Below, piece by piece: positions 8,475-19,261 of a stretch of 64,000 bases of DNA. How positions within the stretch are numbered: the first letter of the stretch is position 1; every line of letters starts with the position of its first letter. A model generated the notes under the pieces. The model saw only the letters and a list, made by a program, of their open reading frames with translations. It made no database searches and had not been told where the DNA came from. The stretch lies in NCBI RefSeq assembly GCF_003718735.1, contig NZ_CP033460.1:1426001-1490000 (forward strand), in the 5' to 3' direction. The position numbers and the translations under genes are program-made. Source of the DNA: Staphylococcus debuckii (GTDB lineage: Bacteria > Bacillota > Bacilli > Staphylococcales > Staphylococcaceae).

Positions 8475-8717
8475 GTGTCTGAAGAACATAAAGAAACGAT
8501 TAAGAGAATCAATGAATTATCTAAAAAGAAAAAAACAGAGGGCTTAACTAAAGAAGAAGCAAAAGAAAGAGCAGAACTTCATCAGAAATACCTTGGTACT
8601 TTCCGTGAAGGCTTCAAACAACAACTTGAGAATACGAAAGTTTTAGATCCAGAAGGCAATGATGTAACTCCTGACAAATTGAAACAAGTCCAACGTGATC
8701 AAAATAAAAGAAGCTAA
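8475..8717 (+). CDS. DUF896 / YnzC family protein
   Basis: Small charged cytosolic protein, 80 residues, of the UPF0291 (DUF896, YnzC) family: helical hairpin with INELSKKKKTEGLTKEEAKE, then the typical HQKYLGTFREGFKQQLENTKVLDPEGNDVTP. Function is unknown. In B. subtilis ynzC is in the SOS operon yneA-yneB-ynzC; here its place directly after sosA echoes that order, with no yneB-type recombinase. Start is GTG at 8475, seven bases after GGAGGG; the upstream in-frame extension is not conserved. Confidence 0.9.
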   Translation: MSEEHKETIKRINELSKKKKTEGLTKEEAKERAELHQKYLGTFREGFKQQLENTKVLDPEGNDVTPDKLKQVQRDQNKRS

Positions 8718-8756
8718 ATTTTTCTTGCAAAAAAAATGACTTTGAATATAGATAAA

Positions 8757-8792
8757 AAACCGCCTTATTACAGTGATGAGGTGGCTTTTTTT
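8757..8792 (+). terminator. terminator after the ynzC-like gene
   Basis: CCGCCTTATTA pairs, partly through G-U wobbles, with TGATGAGGTGG and is followed by a run of seven T. Confidence 0.8.
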
Positions 8793-8922
8793 AGCATAAA
8801 ATTTAAAAATAAATAAATTTATAATAATTGTTAGCGGTTTCATAAGAACAAAGAATGTAAAACTGATAATAGATAATGTATAATGGCATAAAATGATGCT
8901 GTATAGAAAGGAAGTTTTATTG

Positions 8923-10911
8923 ATGTTCGACAAAAAAGATGAACTTGCAGTTAATACGATAAGAGCTTTAAGTATCGATGCAGTAGAAAAAGCGAATTCT
9001 GGTCATCCAGGATTGCCTATGGGCGCTGCGCCAATGGCATATACGCTTTGGACACGCCATTTGAATTTCAACCCTAATTCAAATGAATACTTTAATAGAG
9101 ATAGATTTATTTTATCTGCAGGACATGGTTCTGCGTTGCTTTATAGCTTACTTCATGTTTCTGGAAGTTTAGAATTAGAAGAACTGAAACAATTCAGACA
9201 GTGGGATTCTAAAACTCCAGGTCACCCTGAATTCAGACACACTCAAGGTGTAGAAGTAACTACTGGTCCGCTTGGACAAGGTTTTGCTATGTCTGTGGGA
9301 ATGGCAATGGCTGAAAATCACTTAGCGGGTAAATTCAATAAACCGGATGCTGAAGTAGTAGACCATTACACTTACGTGTTAGCTTCTGATGGTGACTTAA
9401 TGGAAGGTATTTCTCATGAAGCCGCTTCATTAGCAGGTCATTTGCAATTGGATAAATTGATTGCACTTTACGATTCAAATGATATTTCACTAGACGGTGA
9501 CTTGGACAAAGCATTTTCTGAAAATATCAAAGAACGTTTTGAAGCATATGGCTGGAACCACATCTTAGTTAAAGATGGTAATGATTTAGAAGAAATCAAT
9601 AATGCTATTGAAGAAGCTAAGAAACAAAAAGGTCCTACTATGATCGAAGTGAAAACAGTTATTGGTTACGGTTCACCTAATAAATCAGGTACGCATGGCG
9701 TACACGGTGCACCATTAGGCGATGACGAACGTACATTGACATTAGAAAACTATCACTTAAATCCTGAAAAACGCTTCTATGTGCCAGATGAAGTATATGA
9801 TATCTTCAATGACACAATGTTAAAACGTGCCGATGAAAATGAAGCAGCTTGGAAAAAATTAGTAGATAAATACTCTGATGAATATCCTGAACTTGCTGCA
9901 GAATTCAAAAAAGCTATTAATGGCGAATTGCCAGAAGACTACAAAGAATATTTGCCGGAATTTGAAGTAGGCAGCGAAAGTGCTACACGTGCTGACTCAG
10001 GTGAAGTCATTCAAGCATTGAGTAAACATGTTCCTTCATTCTTCGGTGGATCAGCTGACTTAGCAGGTTCAAACAAATCAAATGTTAAAGAAGCAGTAGA
10101 CTATGACCGTAATACTCCAGAAGGTAAAAACATTTGGTTTGGTGTACGTGAGTTTGCAATGGGAGCTGCTGTAAATGGTATGGCTGCACATGGCGGTTTA
10201 AATCCATATGGCGCTACATTCTTCGTTTTCAGTGACTACTTGAAACCAGCGTTAAGATTATCAGCAATCATGGGCTTGAATTCAACATTTATCTTCACAC
10301 ACGATTCAATCGCTGTAGGTGAAGATGGCCCTACTCATGAACCGATTGAACAATTAGCGGCCTTACGTTCATTACCGAATATGAATGTAATTCGTCCAGC
10401 TGACGGTAACGAAACACGTGTTGCTTGGGAAGTTGCATTAGAAACTGAAAATACACCAACTTCATTAGTATTAACACGTCAAAACTTGCCTGTTTTAGAT
10501 GTACCGAAAGACACAGTTGAAGAAGGTGTACGTAAAGGTGCATATGTAGTTTACGAATCAGATACTGAACCTGAATATCTATTGCTTGCTACTGGTTCTG
10601 AAGTGAGCTTAGCAGTTGAAGCAGCAAAATCATTTGCTGAAAGCGGCAAAGGTATTCGCGTCGTATCAATGCCTAACTGGCACGCATTTGAACAACAATC
10701 TAAAGAATATAAAGATGAAATTCTTCCACCATCAATTACTAAACGCTTAGCTGTAGAAATGGGCGCAACACTAGGTTGGCATAAATATGTCGGCTTAGAA
10801 GGCGAAGTATTAGGTATCGATAGATTCGGTGCAAGTGCTCCAGGCGGCTTAGTCGTTGAAAAATATGGTTTCACAAAAGAAAATGTTCTTAAGTTATTGA
10901 ACAATCTATAA
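8923..10911 (+). CDS. tkt: transketolase
   Basis: Thiamine-diphosphate enzyme of the non-oxidative pentose phosphate pathway that moves two-carbon units between ketose and aldose phosphates. It has 662 residues, a usual length. The N-terminal half has [15 protein letters not shown] (His near 26) and the ThDP/Mg motif [19 protein letters not shown] (about 154-172). The pyrimidine-binding domain has [28 protein letters not shown] (catalytic Glu near 410) and [19 protein letters not shown]. Start at 8923 follows AAAGGA and matches the family N-terminus; the ten residues upstream are not conserved. A terminator follows. Confidence 0.97.
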   Translation: MFDKKDELAVNTIRALSIDAVEKANSGHPGLPMGAAPMAYTLWTRHLNFNPNSNEYFNRDRFILSAGHGSALLYSLLHVSGSLELEELKQFRQWDSKTPGHPEFRHTQGVEVTTGPLGQGFAMSVGMAMAENHLAGKFNKPDAEVVDHYTYVLASDGDLMEGISHEAASLAGHLQLDKLIALYDSNDISLDGDLDKAFSENIKERFEAYGWNHILVKDGNDLEEINNAIEEAKKQKGPTMIEVKTVIGYGSPNKSGTHGVHGAPLGDDERTLTLENYHLNPEKRFYVPDEVYDIFNDTMLKRADENEAAWKKLVDKYSDEYPELAAEFKKAINGELPEDYKEYLPEFEVGSESATRADSGEVIQALSKHVPSFFGGSADLAGSNKSNVKEAVDYDRNTPEGKNIWFGVREFAMGAAVNGMAAHGGLNPYGATFFVFSDYLKPALRLSAIMGLNSTFIFTHDSIAVGEDGPTHEPIEQLAALRSLPNMNVIRPADGNETRVAWEVALETENTPTSLVLTRQNLPVLDVPKDTVEEGVRKGAYVVYESDTEPEYLLLATGSEVSLAVEAAKSFAESGKGIRVVSMPNWHAFEQQSKEYKDEILPPSITKRLAVEMGATLGWHKYVGLEGEVLGIDRFGASAPGGLVVEKYGFTKENVLKLLNNL

Positions 10912-10937
10912 TAAATGCAATACAATGTAAGTAAGAG

Positions 10938-11003
10938 AGAGCTATTCCATACTTGAAATGCTGTATAATACAGTTATAATTTCAAAGGGCTAGGAATAGC
11001 TCT
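10938..11003 (+). terminator. nested hairpin terminator after tkt
   Basis: AGAGCTATTCC (10938-10948) pairs with GGAATAGCTCT (10993-11003). Inside the loop are TGAAAT...ATTTCA and CTGTAT/ATACAG pairings, so the whole forms a long nested hairpin followed by TATTTTG. The loop also contains TTGAAA-16 bp-TATAAT, a possible promoter for the next gene. Confidence 0.7.
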
Positions 11004-11099
11004 TATTTTGTGAATTCAATGTGAGAGTGTAATAGAACAACTTGAAATGAATTTATAAGTTTAGTAAAATGCAAAAGGATAAAGAAAGTGGGTGAGACA

Positions 11100-11330
11100 A
11101 TGGCAACTTGGTTAGCAATTCTTTTAATTGTTGCTGCACTTATCATCGGTTTAGTTGGTGGATTCTTCTTAGCAAGAAAATACATGATGGATTATCTTAA
11201 AAAGAACCCTCCTATTAATGAAGAAATGTTACGTATGATGATGATGCAAATGGGTCAAAAACCATCTCAAAAGAAAATCAATCAAATGATGACGATGATG
11301 AACAAAAATATGGATCAAAAAATGAAATAA
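11100..11330 (+). CDS. YneF-family (UPF0154) small membrane protein
   Basis: 76-residue protein with one N-terminal transmembrane helix ([22 protein letters not shown], about 4-25) and a basic, methionine-rich cytosolic tail ([25 protein letters not shown]) that is diagnostic of the YneF/UPF0154 family. Function is unknown. The ATG at 11100 has GGGTGAG close before it. The GTG at 11088 is an alternative, but the family N-terminus is MATWLAI. It sits between tkt and the CcdC-like gene, as in other staphylococci. Confidence 0.9.
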   Translation: MATWLAILLIVAALIIGLVGGFFLARKYMMDYLKKNPPINEEMLRMMMMQMGQKPSQKKINQMMTMMNKNMDQKMK

Positions 11331-11340
11331 TCTCTAATAA

Positions 11341-11382
11341 AAAAAGAAACTTTGCTCAAAGAAGAGTATCGTTTCTTTTTTT
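11341..11382 (+). terminator. terminator after the yneF-like gene
   Basis: AAAGAAAC (ending 11350) pairs with GTTTCTTT starting 11371, followed by further T. Confidence 0.8.
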
Positions 11383-11565
11383 GCTTTTAAAAAGTTTTCA
11401 TTCTCTCAAAAGAGTAAAGGTAGAAAGCTTTTTTATATAAAAATAGATGTGCAGACTGGAATTATCTGGGAAAAAATGAACTTTTTCTATGGAAATTTTC
11501 AGTTGCAGTGATATACTATACAATGATTTAAATTAAATACTTAACCATGTAAAGAAGGTGTCATT

Positions 11566-12033
11566 GTGTTATATCTTGTATTTTCTATCGGTATAGCATT
11601 CATAATGGGCGCTGTTGTAATAGTCGTCAGAATGAAAGCGCAACAATTTCCTGTTAATGAAAAGAAACTGATTTTACCGCCTATATTTATGTCCACAGGG
11701 GCATTAATGTTCGTCGTTCCTTACTTTAGATTAAATGGTATGGAAATTATTGAAGCAATTATCATGGGTGTACTATTCTCAACAGTTCTGATCTGGACAT
11801 CTCGTTTCGAAGTAAAAGGTTCAGAGATTTATATGAAACGTTCGAAAGCATTTCCGATTATTTTAATATCATTACTCGTTATCAGAACGTTTATTAAAGT
11901 AATTGTCAGCAATCAGATTGATCCTGGGCAACTTGCTGGAATGTTCTTCTTACTTGCATTTTGCATGATTTTACCATGGCGAATTGCTATGTTGATGAAA
12001 TATAAAAAGTTAAAAAGAAAACTTATAAGTTAA
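11566..12033 (+). CDS. CcdC-like membrane protein
   Basis: 155-residue integral membrane protein with four or five hydrophobic helices, resembling CcdC of B. subtilis (DUF1453), a protein named from its place near cytochrome c biogenesis genes but of unproven function. Conserved-looking segments are LILPPIFMSTGALMF and the basic C-terminus KYKKLKRKL. The start is GTG at 11566, five bases after AAGGTG. The gene is followed by a hairpin with the GACGAAATAAT repeat core (12043-12093). Confidence 0.8.
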   Translation: MLYLVFSIGIAFIMGAVVIVVRMKAQQFPVNEKKLILPPIFMSTGALMFVVPYFRLNGMEIIEAIIMGVLFSTVLIWTSRFEVKGSEIYMKRSKAFPIILISLLVIRTFIKVIVSNQIDPGQLAGMFFLLAFCMILPWRIAMLMKYKKLKRKLIS

Positions 12034-12042
12034 TAGAAAGTT

Positions 12043-12093
12043 TAGGAAGCGGGACGACGAAATAATTTTAATCAAATATTATTTCCGTCCCGC
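12043..12093 (+). terminator. terminator hairpin, single module of the dispersed repeat
   Basis: AGCGGGACG..GAAATAAT pairs with ATTATTTCCGTCCCGCT across a short AT loop. The sequence equals the GACGAAATAATTT...TTATTTC-GTCCCGCTC module of the composite repeats at 24758 and 32015. Confidence 0.8.
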
Positions 12094-12149
12094 TCAATTT
12101 TGTTATAAAGGGTATAATACTAAAAGAATACAAAGAAAAGTTGATTTAT

Positions 12150-12236
12150 TTGAAACTAAAACATGTAGTTAGTTTAATCGGACTCATTGTAGCCGGCTTA
12201 GCATTAACATTTTCTTTTTTCCAAAAGTTATACTAA
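12150..12236 (+). CDS. candidate 28-residue hydrophobic peptide
   Basis: A short frame from TTG at 12150 encodes 28 residues beginning MKLKHVVSLIGLIVAGLALT and ending FSFFQKLY: basic start, one transmembrane helix, aromatic-basic end. An in-frame TTG at 12141 could add three residues. A TATAAT lies at 12113-12118 and a terminator hairpin follows at 12272-12300, so the frame fills a small transcription unit of its own between two annotated genes. The ribosome-binding site is weak (AAAGAAAAG). It could be a membrane micropeptide or simply part of a small RNA; evidence is suggestive only. Confidence 0.4.
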   Translation: MKLKHVVSLIGLIVAGLALTFSFFQKLY

Positions 12237-12271
12237 ATATATCGAATAATTTAATAGACATAAGAGATGCC

Positions 12272-12302
12272 GCTTATTTTCGATGAGAAGATAAGCGGTT
12301 TA
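12272..12302 (+). terminator. terminator before sbcD
   Basis: CCGCTTAT...ATAAGCGG form a stem with a loop of about 12 bases, followed by TTTATTATAT. It separates the small upstream unit from sbcD. Confidence 0.7.
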
Positions 12303-12331
12303 TTATATAATAAGAAACATGAGGTGATCTT

Positions 12332-13459
12332 GTGAAAGTCATACATACAGCTGACTGGCATCTAGGGAAAATATTAAACGGCCAGTCATTCTTAGAAGAC
12401 CAAAAATATATCTTAGAACAATTTATTGTTGCAATGAAAGAAGAAAAGCCTGATTTAATCGTTATTGCAGGGGACTTATACGATACGAGTTATCCAAGCA
12501 AAGAGGCGATACAATTACTTGAATCAACGATTGGTGAATTAAATTTAAAGTTGCAAATTCCAATTATTATGATCAGCGGCAATCATGATGGTAAAGAACG
12601 TTTGAATTACGGCGCTTCTTGGTTCGAGCATTCAAAACTCTATATACGTACCAAACTAGACACAATGCATCAACCTATTTCATTTGAAAATGTAGACTTC
12701 TATACGTTGCCATTTGCGACGTTAAGTGAAATACAGCACTATTTTCCAGATGAAAAGTTAAAATCCTATGATGAAGCGGTAGAGTGTTGTTTAAAACGTA
12801 TCAGCAGAGAATTAGATAAGGATAAGCAGAATGTATTAATTGCCCATATGACCGTAGCTGGCGGAATCAGAAGTGAATCAGAGCGACCATTAACAATTGG
12901 TACAGTCGAACAAGTGCCCGAAAAATATATGGAACATTTTGACACTGTCATGCTGGGACACTTACATCATCCTTTTAGTATTCAATCGAATTACGTCTTT
13001 TATAGCGGTTCACTTTTACAGTATTCTTTTTCAGAAGCCAATCAGCCGAAAGGTTATCGCCGTGTAGTGTTAGAGGCACCACATGAAGTGAAAAGTACCT
13101 TTGTAGCAATGCGGCCATTACGAGAACTTGAGGTTATAGAAGCAACTTATGAAGATGTTATTCAAGATCGAATAGATGTTAAAAACAGAGATAACTATTT
13201 TCATTTCAAATTAAGCGAAATGTCACATATTACAGATCCTATAATGAATATTAAGCAATTGTATAAAAATGTTTTGGCATTGACCAACCACTCACAAACA
13301 TTTGAACATCAATTTACAGAACGAGAGATTAAAAAGTTACCTGACCAAACCATTATCGGAACTTTTTATGAAGAAATGACGCATAAAGAGTTGTCGGAAT
13401 TGCAACAGAAAAAAGTATCACAATTATTGAATGAAATTATGAGAGGTGACCAAACATGA
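12332..13459 (+). CDS. sbcD: nuclease subunit SbcD (Mre11 family)
   Basis: Mn-dependent exo/endonuclease subunit of the SbcCD complex, which cuts DNA hairpins and protein-blocked ends. 375 residues. Metallophosphoesterase motifs are in order: HTADWHLGK (5-13), AGDLYD (about 46-51), SGNHD (about 81-85), IAHMT, and GHLHHP (near 208-213). Start is GTG at 12332 after GAGGTGA. It overlaps sbcC by four bases (ATGA), so the subunits are coupled. No clear LexA box was seen upstream, although sbcDC is SOS-controlled in S. aureus. Confidence 0.95.
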   Translation: MKVIHTADWHLGKILNGQSFLEDQKYILEQFIVAMKEEKPDLIVIAGDLYDTSYPSKEAIQLLESTIGELNLKLQIPIIMISGNHDGKERLNYGASWFEHSKLYIRTKLDTMHQPISFENVDFYTLPFATLSEIQHYFPDEKLKSYDEAVECCLKRISRELDKDKQNVLIAHMTVAGGIRSESERPLTIGTVEQVPEKYMEHFDTVMLGHLHHPFSIQSNYVFYSGSLLQYSFSEANQPKGYRRVVLEAPHEVKSTFVAMRPLRELEVIEATYEDVIQDRIDVKNRDNYFHFKLSEMSHITDPIMNIKQLYKNVLALTNHSQTFEHQFTEREIKKLPDQTIIGTFYEEMTHKELSELQQKKVSQLLNEIMRGDQT

Positions 13460-16400
13460 AACCTTTAAAGCTTCATTTACAAAATGTCGGTCCTTTCATG
13501 GATGAAACTATAGATTTTACTCAATTGCATAATAATGAGCTTTTTTTAATCAGCGGAAAGACAGGTTCAGGTAAGTCTATGTTGTTTGATGCCATTGTAT
13601 TTGCGTTATATGGAAAAGCTTCTACAGCGTCCAGAAAAGAAGGTGCATTGAGAAGTCACTTTGCTGATGGAAAATCTCCGATGGAAGTGGAACTTATTTT
13701 TCAATTAAAAGATAAGCAATTCAAGGTGATTAGACAGGGCGCTTTCGTCAAAGAAGGCAATAAAAACCAAACAAATCCCAATTTAGCAGTGTATGAATTA
13801 GAAAATGGCAGTTATGCACTTAGAGAAAGTAAAGTGAACGATGGGAATAATTATATACAAGAGTTATTAGGTGTAAATATAGAACAATTCAGACAGTTAT
13901 TCATTTTGCCGCAAGGAGAATTTAAAAAGTTTCTATTTTCTAGGAGTTCTTCAAAACAAGAAATTCTTAGAACTTTATTCAATACGAATCGTTTTGAAGC
14001 ATTACAACAACGATTAGTAAATCAAAATAAAGAAGAAAAGAAAAAGATTGAAATGAGACACCAACAGATTGAACAATTATGGAATAAAGTAGAAGATTTC
14101 GGTAATGAAAAATTGCAAGAATATAAAACACTTCCAAGTATACAAACTGAAAAAATATTAAATACCATTCCTGAATTTGAACGAATTGGGAATGAAATTT
14201 ATCAACAATTGGAAAATGAAAAAATTCAACAAGATAAGCTCAAACAAAAAGCGGAGAAATCTTATAGAGAAGCCGAAGAATTGAGTCAGAAAATTACAGA
14301 GCAAAATGACTTAACAACTCAACTGGAAACACTTGAAAAGCAAGCTTCTGAAATTAAAATACTTGAAGCTCAACTGAAGAAAATTAGAGAAGTACGTCCG
14401 CTTCACCAGATTATAGAAAATATTTCTACTCAAACTACAAAATTAAATGAATTAAATGATAAGTTTGAGAAAATTGAAGCTAACATTCAACAATACCAGT
14501 CTCAGTTGCAAACGATTACAACACAACAAGAAAAATTAGCGAAAACTCAAAATGATATCGAATCCCAACGAATGTTTGTGAATGAAACGCAGTACTTTTA
14601 TCAAAATCATCAACAGTACCAAAACGCATATCGTAATCAAGCACAAGTACAAGAAGAGTATGAGCAATCACAGCAAGATTTAAAGCAAAATGAGCAGTTA
14701 TTAAAGGATATTGAAGCAGATTATCAGAACGAGCAGCCTGATTATGAACGACTGAATCAACTGACACAACAAATATTCGGTTTAAAACAACAAATTAAAG
14801 ACACAGAAGCGTCTATCGAAAAAGAAGAAGCGCAAGCGCAACGTTTAACGAAACTAAAAACATTAGAACAAGAGTTAACAGATAATACTCAAAAATTGAA
14901 CGAGCTTCAAGCAAAAATTTCACAATTTAACACGAATCAATTAGAGTTAGATAATCAAGAAACAATGATCAAAAAGCTGCAATCCATGCTGCAACCTGGA
15001 GACCAATGTCCGATATGCGGCAATACAATTCAATCGCTTTCCGATCACTTGGATTTTGAGGAGCTAAGAGCTCAAAGGGAAATATTGAATACTTTGCATG
15101 AAAACAAAGAAGAAATTCGAACGGCACATTCAAAATTAGAAGCTGAATATAATGTGCTCAAAAGTGAAACCGAAAAATTCGAGCAACAAGAGTTGCCAGA
15201 AAACAATACGCAAACACTTCAAGACCTGAAAAAACAATATGAAAAAGCGGAAACAGATAAGCAGCATCAAGATAAACGTAATAAAGAGATTGAGAAGACT
15301 AACGCACAAGTTCAGCAAATTAAAGATGACATTCAAAATCTACAACTCACGCTCACTCAAAAGAAAGCTGATACTGAAAAAATTAATCGTTTAATTGAGG
15401 ATTTTGAAAAAGGCACCTCTTTCCGCAATGTAACGGATTTTATGAATGATTTTGAAAAGAAACAAGATGCAGTCACAGATTATCAAAAGCAAACAGATGC
15501 ATTAAAACAACAAGAAATAGAAATGAAGCAACAAATTGCAGTTGAGCAAACAAAGCATACTTCTGTACAAGATAACCGTAAAGAAATTGATAAAGCAATC
15601 GCACAATTAAAACAGCAATCTCAAATAGAAATGGAAAATATTGGCATACAAAGTTCAGACGAAGTGCAAGAAATTTTAGATTTAATGCCGAAAAAAGCAC
15701 AAATTGAAGAGCGAATAAAAAAATATCATGATAAGGAAAATAATTTATCTCATAAACTGGCTGAATTAAAAGCGATTATCGGAAATCAAGAGAGTCCTGA
15801 TTTAGAGCAATTGTCGAACAATCTGGAAACGCAGAAAAGCGTACTTGAGGAGAAGTCGAAGCGTTTAAATGAGCATGACTTTAAGTTGCAATTAAATGCG
15901 AGTCATTTCACTGAAATCCAGGAACATATAGATGTTTTAGCAAAAGAATTAGCAGAACAACAAGAAATCTTCGATCTGGCTGAAGTACTATCAGGAAAGA
16001 ATATTCAAAAGCTAACGTTAGAGAATTACGTTTTAGTTTACTATTTAGAAATGATACTGGAGTATGCTAATAAACGTTTTATGAGAATGACCAATAACAG
16101 GTATATCTTAAAGCGTAGTGAAGAAGTGACACAAGGTTACAGCGGTTTAGAAATCGTAGTCTTTGATTCACATTCGAATAAAACGCGCCATATCTCTACG
16201 CTGTCAGGAGGAGAATCATTCCAAGCTTCTCTAGCATTAGCGCTTGGTTTAAGCGAGGTTGTACAACAGGAATCTGGAGGTATTACTTTAGAATCGATGT
16301 TTATAGACGAAGGGTTCGGTACACTAGATCAAGAAACGTTAGAAACAGCCTTAGATACTCTTTTAAATATTAAATCGACAGGAAGAATGGTAGGTATTAT

Positions 16401-16491
16401 TTCACATGTGAGTGAGTTGAAACAACGTATTCCTACAATTCTAGAAGTGAAAACAGACGCTTACCAAAGTACGACACAATTTAAGTTTTAA
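13456..16491 (+). CDS. sbcC: nuclease subunit SbcC (Rad50-like ATPase)
   Basis: SMC-like ATPase partner of SbcD, 1011 residues. The Walker A motif [22 protein letters not shown] is at about residues 33-54. Two long glutamine-rich coiled coils surround the zinc hook CPICG (near residue 518; the [11 protein letters not shown] sequence). The C-terminal half has [19 protein letters not shown] and the Walker [11 protein letters not shown]. The length and the CPIC hook are normal for the family. The stretch before the terminator is clean and no frameshift is seen. Confidence 0.96.
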   Translation: MKPLKLHLQNVGPFMDETIDFTQLHNNELFLISGKTGSGKSMLFDAIVFALYGKASTASRKEGALRSHFADGKSPMEVELIFQLKDKQFKVIRQGAFVKEGNKNQTNPNLAVYELENGSYALRESKVNDGNNYIQELLGVNIEQFRQLFILPQGEFKKFLFSRSSSKQEILRTLFNTNRFEALQQRLVNQNKEEKKKIEMRHQQIEQLWNKVEDFGNEKLQEYKTLPSIQTEKILNTIPEFERIGNEIYQQLENEKIQQDKLKQKAEKSYREAEELSQKITEQNDLTTQLETLEKQASEIKILEAQLKKIREVRPLHQIIENISTQTTKLNELNDKFEKIEANIQQYQSQLQTITTQQEKLAKTQNDIESQRMFVNETQYFYQNHQQYQNAYRNQAQVQEEYEQSQQDLKQNEQLLKDIEADYQNEQPDYERLNQLTQQIFGLKQQIKDTEASIEKEEAQAQRLTKLKTLEQELTDNTQKLNELQAKISQFNTNQLELDNQETMIKKLQSMLQPGDQCPICGNTIQSLSDHLDFEELRAQREILNTLHENKEEIRTAHSKLEAEYNVLKSETEKFEQQELPENNTQTLQDLKKQYEKAETDKQHQDKRNKEIEKTNAQVQQIKDDIQNLQLTLTQKKADTEKINRLIEDFEKGTSFRNVTDFMNDFEKKQDAVTDYQKQTDALKQQEIEMKQQIAVEQTKHTSVQDNRKEIDKAIAQLKQQSQIEMENIGIQSSDEVQEILDLMPKKAQIEERIKKYHDKENNLSHKLAELKAIIGNQESPDLEQLSNNLETQKSVLEEKSKRLNEHDFKLQLNASHFTEIQEHIDVLAKELAEQQEIFDLAEVLSGKNIQKLTLENYVLVYYLEMILEYANKRFMRMTNNRYILKRSEEVTQGYSGLEIVVFDSHSNKTRHISTLSGGESFQASLALALGLSEVVQQESGGITLESMFIDEGFGTLDQETLETALDTLLNIKSTGRMVGIISHVSELKQRIPTILEVKTDAYQSTTQFKF

Positions 16492-16498
16492 CCTACAA

Positions 16499-16533
16499 AA
16501 AAACGACTTGCCACTATTGCAAGTCGTTTTTGT
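16499..16533. terminator. bidirectional terminator between sbcC and mscL
   Basis: AAAAACGACTTGC pairs with GCAAGTCGTTTTT around the loop CACTATT. There is an A-run before and a T-run after, so it can serve both convergent genes. Confidence 0.9.
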
Positions 16534-16547
16534 ATTTAAGAAATCTA

Positions 16548-16970
16548 TTAAAATTTCTTACTGTTTGTATCATCGGATTCAGTGATGATTTCAGTCGCTT
16601 CATTTTTAACTGTACCATTTTGTTGTTGCAATAAATCTCTGATTTCAGTAAGAAGTACAATATTTTCTTCTGGAGCTTCTTCGACTTCTTCTTTTTTCAT
16701 TAAAGTATTAGCAAGTTTAACAAAAATGAATAGAGCAAAGGCAACAATTAAAAAGTCAATAATGGATTGGACAAATAAGCCGTATTTAATACCCATAAAT
16801 GTCCAGTTTTTAGCGAAATCAACAGTTCCAAAAATTAAACCGATAAGGGGCATAATAATGTAAGTTACTAAAGAAGTAACAATTTTGTTGAAAGCAGCTC
16901 CCATTACTACAGCTACTGCTAAATCTAATACATTTCCTTTGAAGGCAAATTCTTTGAATTCCTTAAACAT
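16548..16970 (-). CDS. mscL: large-conductance mechanosensitive channel
   Basis: Homopentameric emergency pressure-release channel of the cytoplasmic membrane. 140 residues with the N-terminal amphipathic helix [30 protein letters not shown] (TM1 pore helix), a periplasmic-side loop, TM2 ([22 protein letters not shown]) and a cytosolic C-terminal helix ([15 protein letters not shown]). The tail after residue 120 is a variable acidic extension. It is divergent from the osmolyte carrier gene opuD, a sensible pairing for osmotic control. A ribosome-binding site AGGAGG stands before the ATG. Confidence 0.96.
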   Translation of the reverse strand: MFKEFKEFAFKGNVLDLAVAVVMGAAFNKIVTSLVTYIIMPLIGLIFGTVDFAKNWTFMGIKYGLFVQSIIDFLIVAFALFIFVKLANTLMKKEEVEEAPEENIVLLTEIRDLLQQQNGTVKNEATEIITESDDTNSKKF

Positions 16971-17355
16971 GAATACATATCCTCCTAAATTTACTAAAGT
17001 GTATTATACAATAATTCTTTTAAGAAAAACATAGGTTTTTGTGTTGTTTTAACACTTTTCACTGAAAATTATTAATTTATAGTAAATTACAGCGTTTTCA
17101 TCTTTATTCCTTTCTAAAGAGGGTAAAGGAAAATATAATGTCGTCTTATTTAAAACGCATTAAATCAAATCAAGCCAAAATTGATTATTAAGATAGACAT
17201 TAAAAAGATTATTGTATAATTAATTTTAGAAAGTTTGATAATGTGCTAAGCGTTTGTTATGCTAGTAAATGGTTTTTCGCGAAAATGATTTTTTCTTATA
17301 AAATCAGTTTTATATTTTTTGGACAATAAAATAAATAGAAAGGGAGTAATTGATT
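16971..17355. other. divergent mscL-opuD intergenic region
   Basis: 385 bp without a convincing gene. It contains the opuD promoter (17235-17263) and a palindrome TTTTCGCGAAAA near 17273-17284 in the opuD leader. A 17-codon frame with an AAAGGA site (ATG at 17138) is present but I do not call it. Confidence 0.5.
17235..17263 (+). promoter_or_regulatory. promoter of opuD
   Basis: The -35 TTGATA (17235-17240) and -10 TATGCT (17258-17263) are 17 bp apart, with TGT directly before the -10 (extended -10). The transcript would have a leader of about 85 bases. Confidence 0.6.
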
Positions 17356-18972
17356 ATGAATTCTTCTCAGCATGGTAATAATGGCAAGAAGTTATCGCCG
17401 GTATTTATCTATGGATCGATTCTAGTTTTAATCGTTGTTTTAGCCGGTGCTATCTTTCCAAGCCAGTTTGACAAAATAACGAACAGTGTCAAACTTTGGA
17501 TTACCAATGATTTGGGTTGGTATTACTTAATTCTAACTACAGTAATCGTATTCTTCTGTGTATTCTTGATTTTCAGCCCGATTGGTAAACTTAAACTAGG
17601 TAAACCAAATGATAAACCAGAATTTAACACTATTTCTTGGTTTGCAATGTTATTCAGCGCTGGAATGGGTATCGGATTAGTATTCTATGGCGCAGCGGAA
17701 CCAATGGGAGATTTTGCTGCACCGCCGAATGCCAAACCGGAAACAGCACAAGCTTATACAGAAGCATTACGTTCTTCTTTCTTCCACTGGGGCTTCCACG
17801 CTTGGGCAGTTTACGGTGTTGTTGCTTTAGCACTTGCTTATGCTCAATTTAGAAAAGGGGAAGCTGGTCTACTATCTAAAACTTTACGTCCTATTTTAGG
17901 AGACAAAGTAGATGGACCGATTGGAACAATTGTTGACGTCTTAGCAGTATTCGCAACAGTTGTCGGCGTTGCCGTATCACTTGGTATGGGTGCGTTGCAA
18001 ATTAACGGTGGATTAAATTACTTATTCGGAATCCCGAATAACGTTTGGGTTCAAGGTATCATTATCATTATCGTAACTATTCTCTTTATCGCATCAGCTT
18101 GGTCTGGCCTAAGTAAAGGTATTCAATATTTAAGTAACCTTAATATTGGATTAGGGGCTATTTTAATGATTATCGCTTTAATTGTCGGACCAACAGTTCT
18201 TATTTTGGATATGATGACAAGTTCAACAGGTAGCTTATTCAATACATTCTTATTCAACAGTTTTGATACTGCTGCTTTAAATCCGCAAAAACGTGAGTGG
18301 ATGTCATCATGGACATTATACTATTGGGGCTGGTGGTTAAGTTGGAGTCCATTCGTAGGTGTATTTATCGCCCGTGTTTCTAAAGGACGTTCCATCAGAG
18401 AATTTATGTCAGGCGTATTGCTAGTGCCAGCAATTGTCAGCTTTATTTGGTTCAGTGTGTTTGGTGTACTAGGTATTGAAACTGGTAAGAAACATCATGA
18501 ACTATTCAAAATGGCTCCTGAGACACAATTATTTGGTGTATTCCACCACTTGCCTATGGGATTCTTATTATCTATTATCGCATTATTGTTGATTGCATCA
18601 TTCTTTATTACATCAGCAGACTCAGCAACATTCGTATTAGGTATGCAAACTTCATTTGGTTCTCTAGAGCCTTCATCTTACATTAAAGTATCATGGGGAA
18701 TTGCACAATCACTTATCGCATTCGTTCTGTTATTCTCAGGTGGAGATACAGGATTGAACTCACTGCAAAGTGCGGCGATTATCAGTGCCTTGCCATTCTC
18801 GATTATCGTGATACTCATGATGATCAGCTTCTACAAAGATGCTAACCAAGAACGTAAATTCTTAGGCTTGACTTTAACGCCTAACAAACATCGTTTAGAA
18901 GAGTATGTGAAATATTCTCAACAAGATTATGAAGAAGATATTCTGGACAAACGTAAAGCACGTCAACAATAA
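17356..18972 (+). CDS. opuD: BCCT-family glycine betaine/choline-type carrier (OpuD-like)
   Basis: Secondary carrier of the betaine-choline-carnitine transporter family, 538 residues and twelve transmembrane helices, importing compatible solutes with Na+ or H+. Diagnostic are GMGIGLVFYGAAEPMGDF in TM3 (about 100-117) and the TM8 tryptophan-rich motif YWGWWLSWSPFVGVFIARVSKGRSIREF (about 322-350). Start is ATG at 17356, eight bases after GGGAGT; the TTG at 17350 would be too close. This locus in S. aureus holds opuD2. The exact substrate (betaine, proline betaine, carnitine) is not decided by sequence. Confidence 0.92.
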   Translation: MNSSQHGNNGKKLSPVFIYGSILVLIVVLAGAIFPSQFDKITNSVKLWITNDLGWYYLILTTVIVFFCVFLIFSPIGKLKLGKPNDKPEFNTISWFAMLFSAGMGIGLVFYGAAEPMGDFAAPPNAKPETAQAYTEALRSSFFHWGFHAWAVYGVVALALAYAQFRKGEAGLLSKTLRPILGDKVDGPIGTIVDVLAVFATVVGVAVSLGMGALQINGGLNYLFGIPNNVWVQGIIIIIVTILFIASAWSGLSKGIQYLSNLNIGLGAILMIIALIVGPTVLILDMMTSSTGSLFNTFLFNSFDTAALNPQKREWMSSWTLYYWGWWLSWSPFVGVFIARVSKGRSIREFMSGVLLVPAIVSFIWFSVFGVLGIETGKKHHELFKMAPETQLFGVFHHLPMGFLLSIIALLLIASFFITSADSATFVLGMQTSFGSLEPSSYIKVSWGIAQSLIAFVLLFSGGDTGLNSLQSAAIISALPFSIIVILMMISFYKDANQERKFLGLTLTPNKHRLEEYVKYSQQDYEEDILDKRKARQQ

Positions 18973-19004
18973 GAACAAACTAAATCATAATCAGGATTAA
19001 ATTT

Positions 19005-19042
19005 AACCTGTCTCGCTATTTTAAGCGGGGCAGGTTTTTTCT
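19005..19042 (+). terminator. terminator of opuD
   Basis: AACCTG.CTCGCT pairs with AGCGGGGCAGGTT around ATTTTA, followed by a long T-run. Confidence 0.88.
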
Positions 19043-19071
19043 TTTTTATGAAAAATCCTTTCTGCGTTTTA

Positions 19072-19090
19072 ATTGAAAATAATTCTCAAT
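19072..19090 (+). promoter_or_regulatory. Fur-box-like palindrome upstream of acnA
   Basis: ATTGAAAATAATTCTCAAT is a 9-1-9 inverted repeat with one mismatched pair. The core TGAAAATAATTCTCA differs from the staphylococcal Fur pattern TGATAATNATTCTCA at one position. It lies about 170 bp before the acnA start and beyond the opuD terminator, so acnA is the only plausible target. Iron control of aconitase is inferred. Confidence 0.5.
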
Positions 19091-19261
19091 CAATAAAAGA
19101 TACTTATTACACAAACCTAATATGATAACTATTACTTATATATACTGATTAAAAAACAAAAACGAATACAGGTTGTTTTCTACCGTTTAATAGTTGTAAT
19201 CCCTTACTTATACCTATACAATTTAATTAAAGGCATAATATTGAATCAGGGGGGATTATAC

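Noticed and set aside
8819..8833. PerR-box-like TTATAATAATTGTTA upstream of tkt
   Set aside because: Two mismatches in very AT-rich DNA and no link between tkt and peroxide stress; chance match likely.
10331..10543. Antisense frame within tkt
   Set aside because: Shadow of a strongly conserved gene; codon structure belongs to tkt.
17138..17191. 17-codon frame with an AAAGGA site between mscL and opuD
   Set aside because: Very short, no family resemblance, and no terminator or promoter of its own; kept only as a note.
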